64,000 nucleotides of DNA from SZAS-79 sp963844255 (GTDB lineage: Bacteria; Pseudomonadota; Gammaproteobacteria; Burkholderiales; SG8-39), in assembly GCA_963844255.1 (NCBI GenBank), contig CAWJNP010000001.1:62001-126000 (forward strand), read 5' to 3'. Below the pieces are notes generated by a model that saw only the letters and a list, made by a program, of their open reading frames with translations, was not told the origin of the DNA and did not search any database. Positions 37,963 to 46,629 of the stretch are shown one piece after another. Both the position numbers and the translations under genes were made by a program. Position 1 is the stretch's first letter. Each line of letters begins with the position of its first letter.

Positions 37963-38387
37963 TGGCAAACACCATCCACGTCGACGTCGTCAGCGCCGAA
38001 GAGCAGATCTACTCCGGCGAGGCCGAATTCGTGGTCCTGCCGGGCGAGGCAGGCGAGCTGGGCATCTATCCGCGCCACACGCCGCTGATCACCCGCATCA
38101 AGCCGGGCACGGTGCGCATCAAGCCCGAGGGCGGCGGCGAGGAAGAGCTGATTTTTGTTGCCGGCGGAATTCTCGAAGTCCAGCCCAAGGTGGTTACGGT
38201 GCTCGCCGATACGGCTGTCCGCGGCCACGACCTTGACGAAGCCAAGGCGCTCGAAGCCAAGAAGCGTGCCGAAGAGGCGCTCGGTGACCGGTCGGGAAAA
38301 ATGGAATACGCCAAGGCTGCAGCCGAACTTGCCGAGGCCGCTGCGCAGATCGCGGCGATTCGAAAGCTGCGGCAGAGAAAGGGCTGA
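37962..38387 (+). CDS. atpC: F1Fo ATP synthase subunit epsilon
   Basis: Rotor subunit that can inhibit ATP hydrolysis. The 141-residue protein has the N-terminal beta sandwich (MANTIHVDVVSAEEQIYSGE, VLPGEAGELGIYPRHTPLIT) and the C-terminal two-helix arm (LDEAKALEAKKRAEEALGDR). It is the last canonical gene of the operon; ackA starts 32 bp later on the same strand without an obvious terminator. Confidence 0.96.
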   Translation: MANTIHVDVVSAEEQIYSGEAEFVVLPGEAGELGIYPRHTPLITRIKPGTVRIKPEGGGEEELIFVAGGILEVQPKVVTVLADTAVRGHDLDEAKALEAKKRAEEALGDRSGKMEYAKAAAELAEAAAQIAAIRKLRQRKG

Positions 38388-38419
38388 ACCCGAACGCCTG
38401 AGGGCGCCCGGCCTACACC

Positions 38420-39592
38420 ATGGCCGATGCACTGCTCGTTCTGAATGCCGGCTCATCGAGCCTGAAGTTCTCATTGTTCTCGACGGACTTCCTCGACGTA
38501 CGCCTGCACGGGCAATTCGAAAACATAGGAGCGAACGCTCACTTTAGCGCGGACGACAGCCGAGGGACCACGCTTGATGATCGGGAGTGGGATGGCCCAC
38601 TGACACACGCGGCAGCGCTCGAATTTCTCCTCGATTTTCTCCCGCGCGCCACGGCCTACGACCGGCTCGCCGCGGTCGGACATCGCGTTGTGCATGGTGG
38701 CCAGGATTTCCTCGCGCCGGTTTCAATCGATGCGAAAGTACTCTCTGCGCTGGACGATCTCGTGCCGCTCGCCCCATTGCACCAGCCGCACAATCTCTCG
38801 GCCATACGCGCGATGATGGCGCTCGATCCCGGTCTGCGGCAGGTGGCCTGTTTTGACACTTCCTTTCACCGGCACCAGCCCGCGGTCGCGCAGGCCTATG
38901 CGCTCCCCTCCTCGATTACGGCGCGTGGTGTACTGCGCTACGGATTTCATGGACTATCCTACGAATACATTGCGTCGGTGCTGCCCGAGCTCGACGCGCG
39001 CGCTGCCCGGGGGAAGACGATCGTCGCCCATCTCGGTGCCGGGTCGAGCCTGTGTGCGCTCGATGCCGGGCGCAGCATTGCCACCACCATGGGCTTCACG
39101 GCGCTGGACGGACTGCCCATGGCCACCCGCTGTGGCAATCTCGATCCCGGGGTCGTGCTCTACCTGATGAATCAACTGGGCATGGATGGACAGGCAATCG
39201 AGCGCCTCCTGTACAACGAATCCGGACTGGCAGGGGTCTCCGGCATTTCGGGAGACATGCGCATTCTGATCGCAAGCGATCAGGCGTCCGCCCACGAGGC
39301 CATCGAACTCTATGTCTACCGGATCGGCCGCGAGATCGGATCACTCGCGGCGGCGCTCGGCGGGCTCGATGCCCTGGTCTTCACCGCAGGAATCGGCGAA
39401 CACCAGCCCGAAATCCGGGCACGCGCCTGCGCCACGGTGGCCTGGCTCGGCCTGGAATTCGACGCGCCCGCCAACGCCGCGGGCGGCCCGTGCATCAGTC
39501 GCGAAGGCAGCGCCGTGTCGGCCTGGGTGGTACCGACCGACGAGGAGATGATGATCGCACGGCATACCCTTGAAACGCTGCGCAAACCATGA
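38420..39592 (+). CDS. ackA: Acetate kinase
   Basis: Interconverts acetyl phosphate plus ADP with acetate plus ATP. The 390-residue protein has the family start LVLNAGSSSLKFSLFS, VGHRVVHGGQDF, CFDTSFH, YGFHGLSYEYI, the phosphate loop HLGAGSSLCALDAG, and the late FTAGIGEHQPEIRA. It follows atpC by 32 bp and overlaps glpD by 4 bp. pta is not in the window, so whether it works for acetate uptake or as part of a phosphoketolase or other route is open. Confidence 0.94.
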   Translation: MADALLVLNAGSSSLKFSLFSTDFLDVRLHGQFENIGANAHFSADDSRGTTLDDREWDGPLTHAAALEFLLDFLPRATAYDRLAAVGHRVVHGGQDFLAPVSIDAKVLSALDDLVPLAPLHQPHNLSAIRAMMALDPGLRQVACFDTSFHRHQPAVAQAYALPSSITARGVLRYGFHGLSYEYIASVLPELDARAARGKTIVAHLGAGSSLCALDAGRSIATTMGFTALDGLPMATRCGNLDPGVVLYLMNQLGMDGQAIERLLYNESGLAGVSGISGDMRILIASDQASAHEAIELYVYRIGREIGSLAAALGGLDALVFTAGIGEHQPEIRARACATVAWLGLEFDAPANAAGGPCISREGSAVSAWVVPTDEEMMIARHTLETLRKP

Positions 39593-41109
39593 ACGAGATC
39601 GCCAAACAGGAGGGTACGGTGGTCGACCTGCTCGTCATCGGTGCAGGCATCAACGGAATCGGCATTGCGCGCGATGCGGCAGGTCGCGGATTGTCGGTGG
39701 TCGTCGTCGAAAAGGATGACCTCGCTTCGCACACGTCTTCCTGGTCCTCCAAGCTGATCCACGGTGGACTGCGCTATCTGGAGCAGTACGAGTTTCGCCT
39801 GGTCGGCGAATCGCTTGCCGAGCGCGAGGTGCTGCTTTCGATCGCGGGGCATCTGGTCTCGCCGATGCGCTTCATCATGCCGCATGTGCCTGCGTTGCGT
39901 CCGCGCTGGATGATCCGCATCGGCCTGTTCCTGTACGACCACCTCGGCCGGCGCACCCGCCTGCCCGGTTCGCACGGCGTGAGCCTCGCGCGCCCGCCGT
40001 ACAACGCCGGCCTCAAGGATTCGCTGAAGTACGGCTTCATCTATTCGGATTGCCGCGTGGATGATGCCAGGCTCGTGGTGGCCAATGCGCTGGACGCACG
40101 CCGGCTCGGCGCCACGATACTCACGCGCACCGCCTGTACCTCGGCACAGCGCGAAGACGGTCTCTGGCGGGTGCACCTGACTGCTGAAGGCAAGCCTTCG
40201 AGCATGCTAACCGCCCGTACCATCGTCAATGCCGCTGGACCCTGGGTGAAGGACGTGCTCAATGGCCAGCTCCAGCAACCGAGCAACGACAACGTGCGCC
40301 TCGTCAAGGGCAGCCACATCGTGGTGCCGAAAGCCTACGCTGGTGAACATGCATTCATCCTGCAGAACGACGACAAGCGGGTTGTGTTCATGATTCCCTA
40401 CGAAGGACGCTACACCCTGATCGGTACGACGGATGTGGCGGTGGACGGTAACCCGGGAGATCCGCAGGCAAGCGAGGAGGAGGTGGCCTACCTCTGCCGT
40501 GCCGCCAACCGCTATCTCGAGAAAGCGATCGGCCCGCAGGACATCGTATGGCGCTACGCGGGGGTGCGCCCCCTCTACGACGATGGCAGCAGCGATCCAT
40601 CGGCGGTGACGCGCGACTACACACTGCGCGTCGACGATGTTGCCGGCGCAGCCGCCGTGCTTTCGGTGTTCGGCGGCAAGCTCACGACGTACCGGAAACT
40701 GGCCGAGCACGCCCTCGAGAAACTCGCGCCGTATTTTCCCGGGCTCAAGCCTGAATGGACTGCGCGCGTGCCCTTGCCGGGCAGCGATTTCGAAGCCGGT
40801 CCCGAGGCGGCGTTCGAGCGACTGCAGGCGAAGTTTGCGCAACTCCCTGAAGAAGTCCTGCGCGGCCTGTTTCGCCGGCACGGGTCGCGGGTCGGCCTTG
40901 TCCTCGGGGAGGCGCGGTCCGAAGCCGATCTCGGCGAGCACTTCGGCGCCGGACTCTACGCCCGTGAAGTGCGTTACCTGATCGCCGAGGAGTGGGCGCG
41001 CGGCGCAGATGACGTGCTCTGGCGCCGTACCAAGGCCGGCCTCCACATGACGCCGGAACAGCGTGCATCTGTCGCCGCATGGATTGCGGCGTTCGGGGTT
41101 GCGGAATGA
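39589..41109 (+). CDS. glpD: Glycerol-3-phosphate dehydrogenase (FAD-dependent)
   Basis: Membrane-associated enzyme that oxidises glycerol-3-phosphate to dihydroxyacetone phosphate and feeds electrons to quinone. The 506-residue chain has the FAD motif LLVIGAGINGIGIARDAAGR, the substrate region SSWSSKLIHGGLRYLEQYEF, and GTTDVAVDGNPGDP and GGKLTTYRKLAEHALE later. It overlaps ackA upstream and the HAD phosphatase gene downstream, each by 4 bp, so all three are co-translated. glpK and glpF are not seen. Confidence 0.94.
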   Translation: MNEIAKQEGTVVDLLVIGAGINGIGIARDAAGRGLSVVVVEKDDLASHTSSWSSKLIHGGLRYLEQYEFRLVGESLAEREVLLSIAGHLVSPMRFIMPHVPALRPRWMIRIGLFLYDHLGRRTRLPGSHGVSLARPPYNAGLKDSLKYGFIYSDCRVDDARLVVANALDARRLGATILTRTACTSAQREDGLWRVHLTAEGKPSSMLTARTIVNAAGPWVKDVLNGQLQQPSNDNVRLVKGSHIVVPKAYAGEHAFILQNDDKRVVFMIPYEGRYTLIGTTDVAVDGNPGDPQASEEEVAYLCRAANRYLEKAIGPQDIVWRYAGVRPLYDDGSSDPSAVTRDYTLRVDDVAGAAAVLSVFGGKLTTYRKLAEHALEKLAPYFPGLKPEWTARVPLPGSDFEAGPEAAFERLQAKFAQLPEEVLRGLFRRHGSRVGLVLGEARSEADLGEHFGAGLYAREVRYLIAEEWARGADDVLWRRTKAGLHMTPEQRASVAAWIAAFGVAE

Positions 41110-41891
41110 TGCGTCCACTTGCCGAACTGCCGAGCGCGCAGATCCGTGGTGTGTTTTTCGACATCGACGACACGCTCACGACCGACGGCCGTTTGACTGC
41201 AGAAGCCTACGCCGCGCTTTACCGCTGGAAGGCGGCGGGAAGGCTTGCGGTCCCCATCACCGGCCGGCCGGCCGGCTGGTGCGACCATATCGCGCGCATG
41301 TGGCCGGTCGACGCGGTGGTCGGTGAGAACGGCGCGTTCTACTTTCATTACGACGCCGCCACGCACCGGCTCGAAAAGCGCTTTCGCGACGACGACCGGA
41401 CCCGGGCGGACAACCGGGCCCGGCTGGTCGCGGTGCGTGATCGCATCACCGCGGCAGTGCCGGGCTGCGCCCTCGCGTCTGACCAGCTGTATCGCGAAAC
41501 CGACCTCGCGATCGATTTCTGCGAGGACGTACCCGCGCTGCCCCTGGCCCAGGCCGAGCGCATTGCCGGACTGATGCGCGAAGCCGGCATGACCGCAAAG
41601 ATCAGCTCGATCCACGTGAACGGCTGGTTCGGCGACTACGACAAGCTCGGCATGACCCGGATCCTGGCGAAGGAGGTCCTCGGCATCGACCTCGATGAAC
41701 AGAAGAGCGCGTACGCATTCGTCGGCGATTCTCCCAACGACGCGCCGATGTTCGCCTATTTCCCCAGCTCCGTCGGCGTGGCGAATGTGCGGAAATACGG
41801 CGCGCTGCTCGCCGCCAAGCCCGCGTATGTGACGCACGGTGAGGCGGGCAGCGGGTTTGCCGAACTGATCGGCCATCTGCTGGGAACCTGA
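41106..41891 (+). CDS. HAD-IIB family phosphatase
   Basis: HAD-superfamily hydrolase of 261 residues from ATG 41106, overlapping the glpD stop. The catalytic DxD is in FFDIDDTLTTDGRLT; motif III/IV is FVGDSPNDAPMF. A type IIB cap domain lies between. Related proteins act on mannosyl-3-phosphoglycerate, trehalose-6-phosphate or other sugar phosphates. Tight linkage to glpD suggests a phosphate ester tied to glycerol or triose metabolism, by inference only. Confidence 0.82.
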   Translation: MMRPLAELPSAQIRGVFFDIDDTLTTDGRLTAEAYAALYRWKAAGRLAVPITGRPAGWCDHIARMWPVDAVVGENGAFYFHYDAATHRLEKRFRDDDRTRADNRARLVAVRDRITAAVPGCALASDQLYRETDLAIDFCEDVPALPLAQAERIAGLMREAGMTAKISSIHVNGWFGDYDKLGMTRILAKEVLGIDLDEQKSAYAFVGDSPNDAPMFAYFPSSVGVANVRKYGALLAAKPAYVTHGEAGSGFAELIGHLLGT

Positions 41892-41894
41892 GCC

Positions 41895-42701
41895 ATGGAA
41901 CTGTGGTGGGTCTATCTGCTGATCGGCGCGCTCGTCGGCTTCATGGCCGGGCTGCTTGGCATCGGCGGGGGCATGGTCCTCGTGCCGATCATGCTGTTTG
42001 CGTTTGGCGCGCAGGGAGCCGGTGCCGGCTTTCCTCCCGAGCACCTGATGCACATGGCGCTCGCCACCGCGATGGCGACGATCCCCTTCACCTCGATGTC
42101 GAGCGTGCGCGCCCACCATGCGCGAGGCGGAGTGGATTGGCACATCGTGATCAGCATGCTGCCCGGGCTTGCGCTCGGCGCCGCGCTGGGGACCTTCGTC
42201 GCAGGAAGTGTTCCGGGGCGCCCGCTGGCGATCTTTTTTGCAGCGTTCATCTTCTATGCGGCGACTTCGATGTTCTTCGATCTCAGACCCAAGGGCACGT
42301 TTCGCCTGCCGGGCCGCGTCGGACTCGCGTTCGTCGGCACCCTCGTGTCGTTTCTGGCCACCTTTCTCGCCGCGGGCGCCGCGTTCATGACGATTCCGTT
42401 CATGGCCGCCTGCAACGTGCCGCTCAAGCGCGCCGTCGGTACGGCCGCGGCAATCGGCTTTCCGCTCGGCCTGGCGGCCACGGTTGGCTATATTCTTGCG
42501 GGCCTCAAGGCCGGGCCGATGCCACCCCACAGTCTCGGGTTCGTCTATCTCCCGGCGCTGGCCCTGATCGTGCTGCCCAGCATGCTGACCGCGCCGATCG
42601 GCGCGCGCGTCTCGCAGAGCATGCCGGTCAAGCAACTCAGGATCGTATTCGCGCTGTCCTTGTACGGCATCGCAATCCGAATGCTGTTCAGCCTGTGGTG
42701 A
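41895..42701 (+). CDS. Sulfite exporter TauE/SafE family membrane protein
   Basis: A 268-residue polytopic protein with about eight hydrophobic segments and the duplicated TauE half-motif (LVGFMAGLLGIGGGMVLVPI near the start and LAAGAAFMTIPFMAACNVPL in the second half). Members export sulfite, sulfoacetate or other small organic anions. It starts 3 bp after the HAD gene. The substrate is unknown; the downstream malonyl-CoA genes and a sulfate-related gene at 54 kb are both possible links. Confidence 0.86.
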   Translation: MELWWVYLLIGALVGFMAGLLGIGGGMVLVPIMLFAFGAQGAGAGFPPEHLMHMALATAMATIPFTSMSSVRAHHARGGVDWHIVISMLPGLALGAALGTFVAGSVPGRPLAIFFAAFIFYAATSMFFDLRPKGTFRLPGRVGLAFVGTLVSFLATFLAAGAAFMTIPFMAACNVPLKRAVGTAAAIGFPLGLAATVGYILAGLKAGPMPPHSLGFVYLPALALIVLPSMLTAPIGARVSQSMPVKQLRIVFALSLYGIAIRMLFSLW

Positions 42702-42720
42702 CGATTTCCGAATGGCCGAT

Positions 42721-42784
42721 GGCAGCAATTGACCCTGCAAGCCGCGCCAGTACTGGGGATAGCGTAAAAAGTGGCAGCAATTGA
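42721..42784. repeat. 12-bp direct repeat upstream of the malonyl-CoA decarboxylase gene
   Basis: GGCAGCAATTGA occurs at 42721-42732 and 42773-42784 in the 150-bp gap. AATT is the centre of an inverted CAATTG in each copy. It could be a binding site for a regulator of the downstream gene; nothing else in the gap stands out. Confidence 0.35.
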
Positions 42785-42851
42785 ATAAATTCCCCGATGC
42801 GATCGGATCGCGCACGCGAACCGCTTCCCCTTACTGAGGTAGATTACGGCC

Positions 42852-44138
42852 ATGGCCCCCCGATTCCTGCGCCGTCTGTTTTCCTCGCCGAAAGATCAGC
42901 TCGGCGCGCTCGCCGAAGCGCTGTTGTCGGAACGTGGCGAAGCCTCCGGTGTGGCGCGCGCGCGTGAGTTGCTGGATGCCTATGCGACCAGCAGCGACGA
43001 GGTGAAACTGCAGTTCCTGCAATTGCTGGCCGAACGTTTCGGCGCGGATGCCAAAGACATACAAAAGGCGATTGCCGCCTACCAGGCCGATCCCGGACCC
43101 GAGGGGGTCAGGCGGTTGCACAATGCGGCGGAGCCGCGCCTGCAGGAGCTCCTGCGCAGACTCAATCTTGCTCCCGGCGGCACCGCGATTCTGGTGCGCA
43201 TGCGCGAAGACGTGCTGCGCAACATTCCGGGCAATCCGGACCTGAAGAGCATCGATTCCGATTTCCGGCACCTGTTCGTCTCCTGGTTCAACCGCGGCTT
43301 CCTCGTGCTCCGGCGGATCGACTGGTCGACCCCGGCGGCCATCCTGGAGAAAGTCATCCGCTACGAGGCGGTGCATGAAATCAACAGCTGGGCGGAACTG
43401 CGCGGCCGGCTCGACCCGGTCGACCGCAGGTGCTTTGCGTTTTTTCATCCGACGCTGGTCGACGATCCGCTGATCTTCGTCGAGGTGGCCCTCACCCGAG
43501 ACATTCCGAAGGCGATCGCCCCGCTGCTGGGCGAAGCGCGCTCACCGACCGACCCGAAGCGTGCCAAGACCGCAGTCTTCTATTCGATCTCGAACTGCCA
43601 GAAGGGGCTGCAGGGCATCTCGTTCGGCAACTTCCTCATCAAGCAGGTGGTCGACGAACTGCGTCGCGACCTGCCGGATCTGAAGAACTTCGTGACCCTT
43701 TCGCCGGTCCCGGGATTCGTCAGCTGGTTGCAGCGGGACGGGCAGACGATCCTGAACGCGTCCGAAAAAGCCGCGATCAAGGCGCTCGAGCAGCCGGACT
43801 GGCACCGCGCGGCTGAAGTGGAAAAAGCGTTGCAGTCCGTGCTGTCACGGGCGATCGGGATCTACCTGATCACAGCCAAGCACTCTTCCGGCAAGCCGCG
43901 TGATCCGGTGGCACGCTTTCATCTCAACAACGGTGCGCGCCTCGAGCGGGTGAACTGGCTCGGGGACGTCTCGCCCAAGGGGCTGCGGGAGGGTGCAGGA
44001 TTCATGGTCAACTACCTCTACGACCTCGGGGACATCGAAAAGAACCACGAAGACTTCGTTCACGAGGGGGTGATCGCGGCCTCCCGCCAGGTGCGCGGGC
44101 TGCAGCGGATACGGCGTCCCGCAGTGGAGAAATCCTGA
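42852..44138 (+). CDS. Malonyl-CoA decarboxylase
   Basis: Converts malonyl-CoA to acetyl-CoA and CO2. The 428-residue protein has the family features: an N-terminal helical domain (LLSERGEASGVARARELLDA) and a GNAT-like catalytic domain with FFHPTLVDDPLIFVEVALT, AVFYSISNCQKGLQGISFGN, LSPVPGFVSWL and the histidine motif ARFHLNNGARLERVNWLGD. The next gene is a CoA-transferase, which could supply malonyl-CoA from free malonate in place of the synthetase found in matABC systems. Confidence 0.92.
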   Translation: MAPRFLRRLFSSPKDQLGALAEALLSERGEASGVARARELLDAYATSSDEVKLQFLQLLAERFGADAKDIQKAIAAYQADPGPEGVRRLHNAAEPRLQELLRRLNLAPGGTAILVRMREDVLRNIPGNPDLKSIDSDFRHLFVSWFNRGFLVLRRIDWSTPAAILEKVIRYEAVHEINSWAELRGRLDPVDRRCFAFFHPTLVDDPLIFVEVALTRDIPKAIAPLLGEARSPTDPKRAKTAVFYSISNCQKGLQGISFGNFLIKQVVDELRRDLPDLKNFVTLSPVPGFVSWLQRDGQTILNASEKAAIKALEQPDWHRAAEVEKALQSVLSRAIGIYLITAKHSSGKPRDPVARFHLNNGARLERVNWLGDVSPKGLREGAGFMVNYLYDLGDIEKNHEDFVHEGVIAASRQVRGLQRIRRPAVEKS

Positions 44139-44208
44139 GCATCTTTTCGGCGCGATGCCGGAATGGATGGATAATTCCGGCCTGACGAAATCCAGCAAGG
44201 ACACTCCC

Positions 44209-45432
44209 ATGGCCGGTCCGCTTTCGCATATCCGCGTACTCGATCTCTCCCGCGTGCTCGCCGGGCCCTGGTGCGGGCAGAACCTGGCCGACCTCGGCGC
44301 CGAGGTCATCAAGGTCGAGCGTCCCAAGACAGGCGACGATTCGCGCGCCTACGGTCCGCCCTGGGTCAAGGACAAGGACGGCAAGGACACCCGCGACTCC
44401 GCCTATTTCACCGCAGCCAACCGCGGCAAGAAATCGGTTTCCCTGAATATCTCCAAACCGGAAGGCCAGGCCATCGTTCGCGAACTCGCCAGGGTTTGCG
44501 ATGTGCTGATCGAGAACTATAAATTTGGCGACCTGGCGCGCTACGGCCTGGGCTACGAGGACCTGAAGGCCATCAATCCGCGGCTGATCTACTGCTCGGT
44601 GACGGGATTCGGCCAGACCGGGCCGTACCGCGAGCACCCGGGCTACGACTTCATGGTGCAGGGCATGGGCGGGATGATGAGTGTCACCGGCGAGCCCGAT
44701 GGCGCGCCCGGTGGCGGGCCGCAGCGCGCGGGCGTGCCGGTGGCCGACATCATCACCGGCATGTATGCCTCGATCGCGATCTGTGCGGCTATCGCGCATC
44801 GCGCAGAGACCGGCATCGGCCAGCAACTCGACCTCGCTCTGCTCGATTCGCAGATCGCATTGCTCGCCTACCAGAACACAAATTATTTTGCGACCGGCAC
44901 GCCACCCAAGCGGATCGGAAACCTGCACCCGAACATCGTGCCGTACCAGCCGTTCAAAACTTCGGACGGCGACATCATCGTCGCCTGCGGAAACGACAAC
45001 CTGTATCGCCGCTTCTGCGAGGCGATCGGGTGCCCCGAGCATGTCGCCGATCCACGCTTTGTGAGCAACGGCAAGCGGGTCGAGAACCGCACCGAGCTGA
45101 CCCGGTTGCTGCAGGCCGTGCTGATCAAGCGCACGACCCGCGAGTGGGTCGAAGTGCTCGAAGCGGCAGGCGTGGCGAACGGGCCGATCAACAATCTCGC
45201 CCAGGTCTACGAGGAACCGCAGGTCAAGGCGCGCAACATCCGCGTCGAGATGGACCACCCGGTGGCAGGGAAACTGTCGACGGTCGCCAGCCCGATGCGT
45301 TTTTCCGCAACGCCGGTCGAGTACAAGATTCCCCCGCCGCTCGTCGGCGAGCACACCGATGTGGTTCTCGGCGGATTGCTCGGAAAAAGCGCTGCTGAGA
45401 TCGCCGCGCTGCGCGAGGCGGGGATTCTCTGA
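44209..45432 (+). CDS. CaiB/BaiF family CoA-transferase
   Basis: Class III CoA-transferase of 407 residues. ATG 44209 has CAAGGA eight bases upstream and is preferred over ATG 44155. Motifs are LSHIRVLDLSRVLAGPWCGQ, LADLGAEVIKVERPKTGDDS, NRGKKSVSLNISKPEGQ and the catalytic region QLDLALLDSQIALLAYQNTN. It lies 70 bp after malonyl-CoA decarboxylase. Transfer of CoA to malonate or another dicarboxylate is a reasonable guess from context; sequence alone does not decide. Confidence 0.87.
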   Translation: MAGPLSHIRVLDLSRVLAGPWCGQNLADLGAEVIKVERPKTGDDSRAYGPPWVKDKDGKDTRDSAYFTAANRGKKSVSLNISKPEGQAIVRELARVCDVLIENYKFGDLARYGLGYEDLKAINPRLIYCSVTGFGQTGPYREHPGYDFMVQGMGGMMSVTGEPDGAPGGGPQRAGVPVADIITGMYASIAICAAIAHRAETGIGQQLDLALLDSQIALLAYQNTNYFATGTPPKRIGNLHPNIVPYQPFKTSDGDIIVACGNDNLYRRFCEAIGCPEHVADPRFVSNGKRVENRTELTRLLQAVLIKRTTREWVEVLEAAGVANGPINNLAQVYEEPQVKARNIRVEMDHPVAGKLSTVASPMRFSATPVEYKIPPPLVGEHTDVVLGGLLGKSAAEIAALREAGIL

Positions 45433-45441
45433 CCGGGCGGT

Positions 45442-45768
45442 TCAGCCGACCAGGAACAGGATCAGGTACATCGCCAGCGCGCTGGTGATGACACCGACGA
45501 AGAGGTTCTTGCGGGTCAGCACGAAGTAGGCGATCACCGCCACCGCCGTGGCGGCCAGCCGCTGCCACAGCGCGGTCTGTTCGAGCACGCCCGAGGGCAG
45601 CAGCAGCATCCGGCTGAGAAGTCCGGCCAGCGTGGCGAAGGCCACGCAGCCGACCCAGGCGAACAGGGCACTGTCGGTGCGGATGCGCGCGGACACCGCG
45701 ACGCCCAGCCCGCGCCACAAATACGTGCAGGCGCCGCAGACGATCGCAAGCAGGATGTACTCGGTCAT
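45442..45768 (-). CDS. azlD: AzlD domain-containing branched-chain amino acid transport protein
   Basis: Small 108-residue membrane protein with three to four hydrophobic segments (MTEYILLAIVCGACTYLWRG, FAWVGCVAFATLAGLLS, LAATAVAVIAYFVLT, ITSALAMYLILFLVG). The RNA start ATG 45768 is 8 bp from the azlC stop. AzlC and AzlD form an exporter for branched-chain amino acids or analogues. The frame is open further upstream through azlC but only the final 108 codons match the family. Confidence 0.87.
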   Translation of the reverse strand: MTEYILLAIVCGACTYLWRGLGVAVSARIRTDSALFAWVGCVAFATLAGLLSRMLLLPSGVLEQTALWQRLAATAVAVIAYFVLTRKNLFVGVITSALAMYLILFLVG

Positions 45769-45776
45769 CTCCGCCT

Positions 45777-46490
45777 TCAGCCCCGCCGCCGCAACAGCAT
45801 GCGGTGCAGAAAAAAGCCGATGCTGCCGCCAATCAATCCGCCGGCCAATACGCTCCACTGCGGATTGACCAGGTGCGCGACCGGCCCGGCGACCGCGCCG
45901 CAGCCGATCGCAAGGCGCGCCAACGCATCCGAGGCGCTCCCGGTGAGGAGCAGCAGGAAGTACATCGGGCTCATGAACACCAATGCCAGCCTCGCCATGG
46001 GCGGCAGCAGGTCGCCGCCGAGAAAGCCCAGTGCGGTCGCGGCGCTTGCGGCGAAAAGCAGGCTCAGCGTGAAGCCGAAGAAGTATCCCAGCCGTCGCTC
46101 GGCCGGCATGGCGGGAAAACGCGCCATCGCCCAGGACCAGCCGGTCATCGCGATGAATTGCGCGGCAAGGTAGTAGTGGCAGGGTCGTCCACGCGCTTCG
46201 CGCAGCAGCGGCATGAGGACAATGGTCATTGGCAGAAAGCGCGCGCCGGAAAGCACAACGGTCAGCACCACCGCAACGAACGGCGCGCCCAGGGTGTGCA
46301 TCTCGACCAGGATCAACTGACCCGGCAGCGCCCAGATGAACATCGTGGCGATCATCGTGCCGGTGAGCGAAAGCCCGTTGGCCGCAGCCAGCGCCCCGAA
46401 GCCGAGGTAGCCGGCCGCCAGCACCATGCACGGAATGCCGAACGCATGGCGCGCGCCTTCGAGTGCTCCTTCGCGCGCCTGGTTTTGCAT
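45777..46490 (-). CDS. azlC: AzlC family ABC-independent amino acid permease
   Basis: A 237-residue inner-membrane protein with the AzlC motifs GARHAFGIPCMVLAAGYLGF, the ALPGQLILVEM region, LTVVLSGARFLPMTIVLMPL and a conserved LGYFFGFTLS stretch. It forms a pair with azlD downstream. Export of branched-chain amino acids is the known role of the family. Three 40-bp repeats lie directly upstream. Confidence 0.88.
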   Translation of the reverse strand: MQNQAREGALEGARHAFGIPCMVLAAGYLGFGALAAANGLSLTGTMIATMFIWALPGQLILVEMHTLGAPFVAVVLTVVLSGARFLPMTIVLMPLLREARGRPCHYYLAAQFIAMTGWSWAMARFPAMPAERRLGYFFGFTLSLLFAASAATALGFLGGDLLPPMARLALVFMSPMYFLLLLTGSASDALARLAIGCGAVAGPVAHLVNPQWSVLAGGLIGGSIGFFLHRMLLRRRG

Positions 46491-46504
46491 GTCGATAGTG
46501 CGAT

Positions 46505-46624
46505 CGGGGAGGTTTGAGGAGGGGCAGAGCCCCTTTTCTCGTCTGGGGGAGGTCTGAGGAGGGGCGCAGCCCCTCTTCTCGTTTGGGGGAGGTTTGAGGA
46601 GGGGCAGATCCCCTCTTCTCCGAA
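46505..46624. repeat. Three tandem 40-bp repeats with internal hairpins
   Basis: Units at 46505-46544, 46545-46584 and 46585-46624 share GGGGAGGTTTGAGGAGGGGC and then AGAGCCCCTCTTCTC with a few changes. In each, GGGGC pairs with GCCCC (or GGGG with CCCC in unit 3) around a 2-4 base loop, followed on the plus strand by a T/C-rich stretch (CTTTTCTC, CTCTTCTC). They fill the gap between the azlC start and the Bug protein stop. There are no unique spacers, so this is not a CRISPR array. Confidence 0.9.
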
Positions 46625-46629
46625 CTATT

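Noticed and set aside
36268..37968. 566-codon open frame on the minus strand opposite atpD
   Set aside because: It lies wholly antisense to the well-conserved atpD and atpG end, and its translation is a low-complexity Arg/His/Gly-rich shadow of GC-rich codons.
40974..42815. 613-codon open frame opposite glpD, the HAD and TauE genes
   Set aside because: Spans three real genes on the other strand and shows charged low-complexity sequence with no family motif.
46505..46624. CRISPR array
   Set aside because: The three units are directly adjacent with no unique spacers and no cas genes are present.
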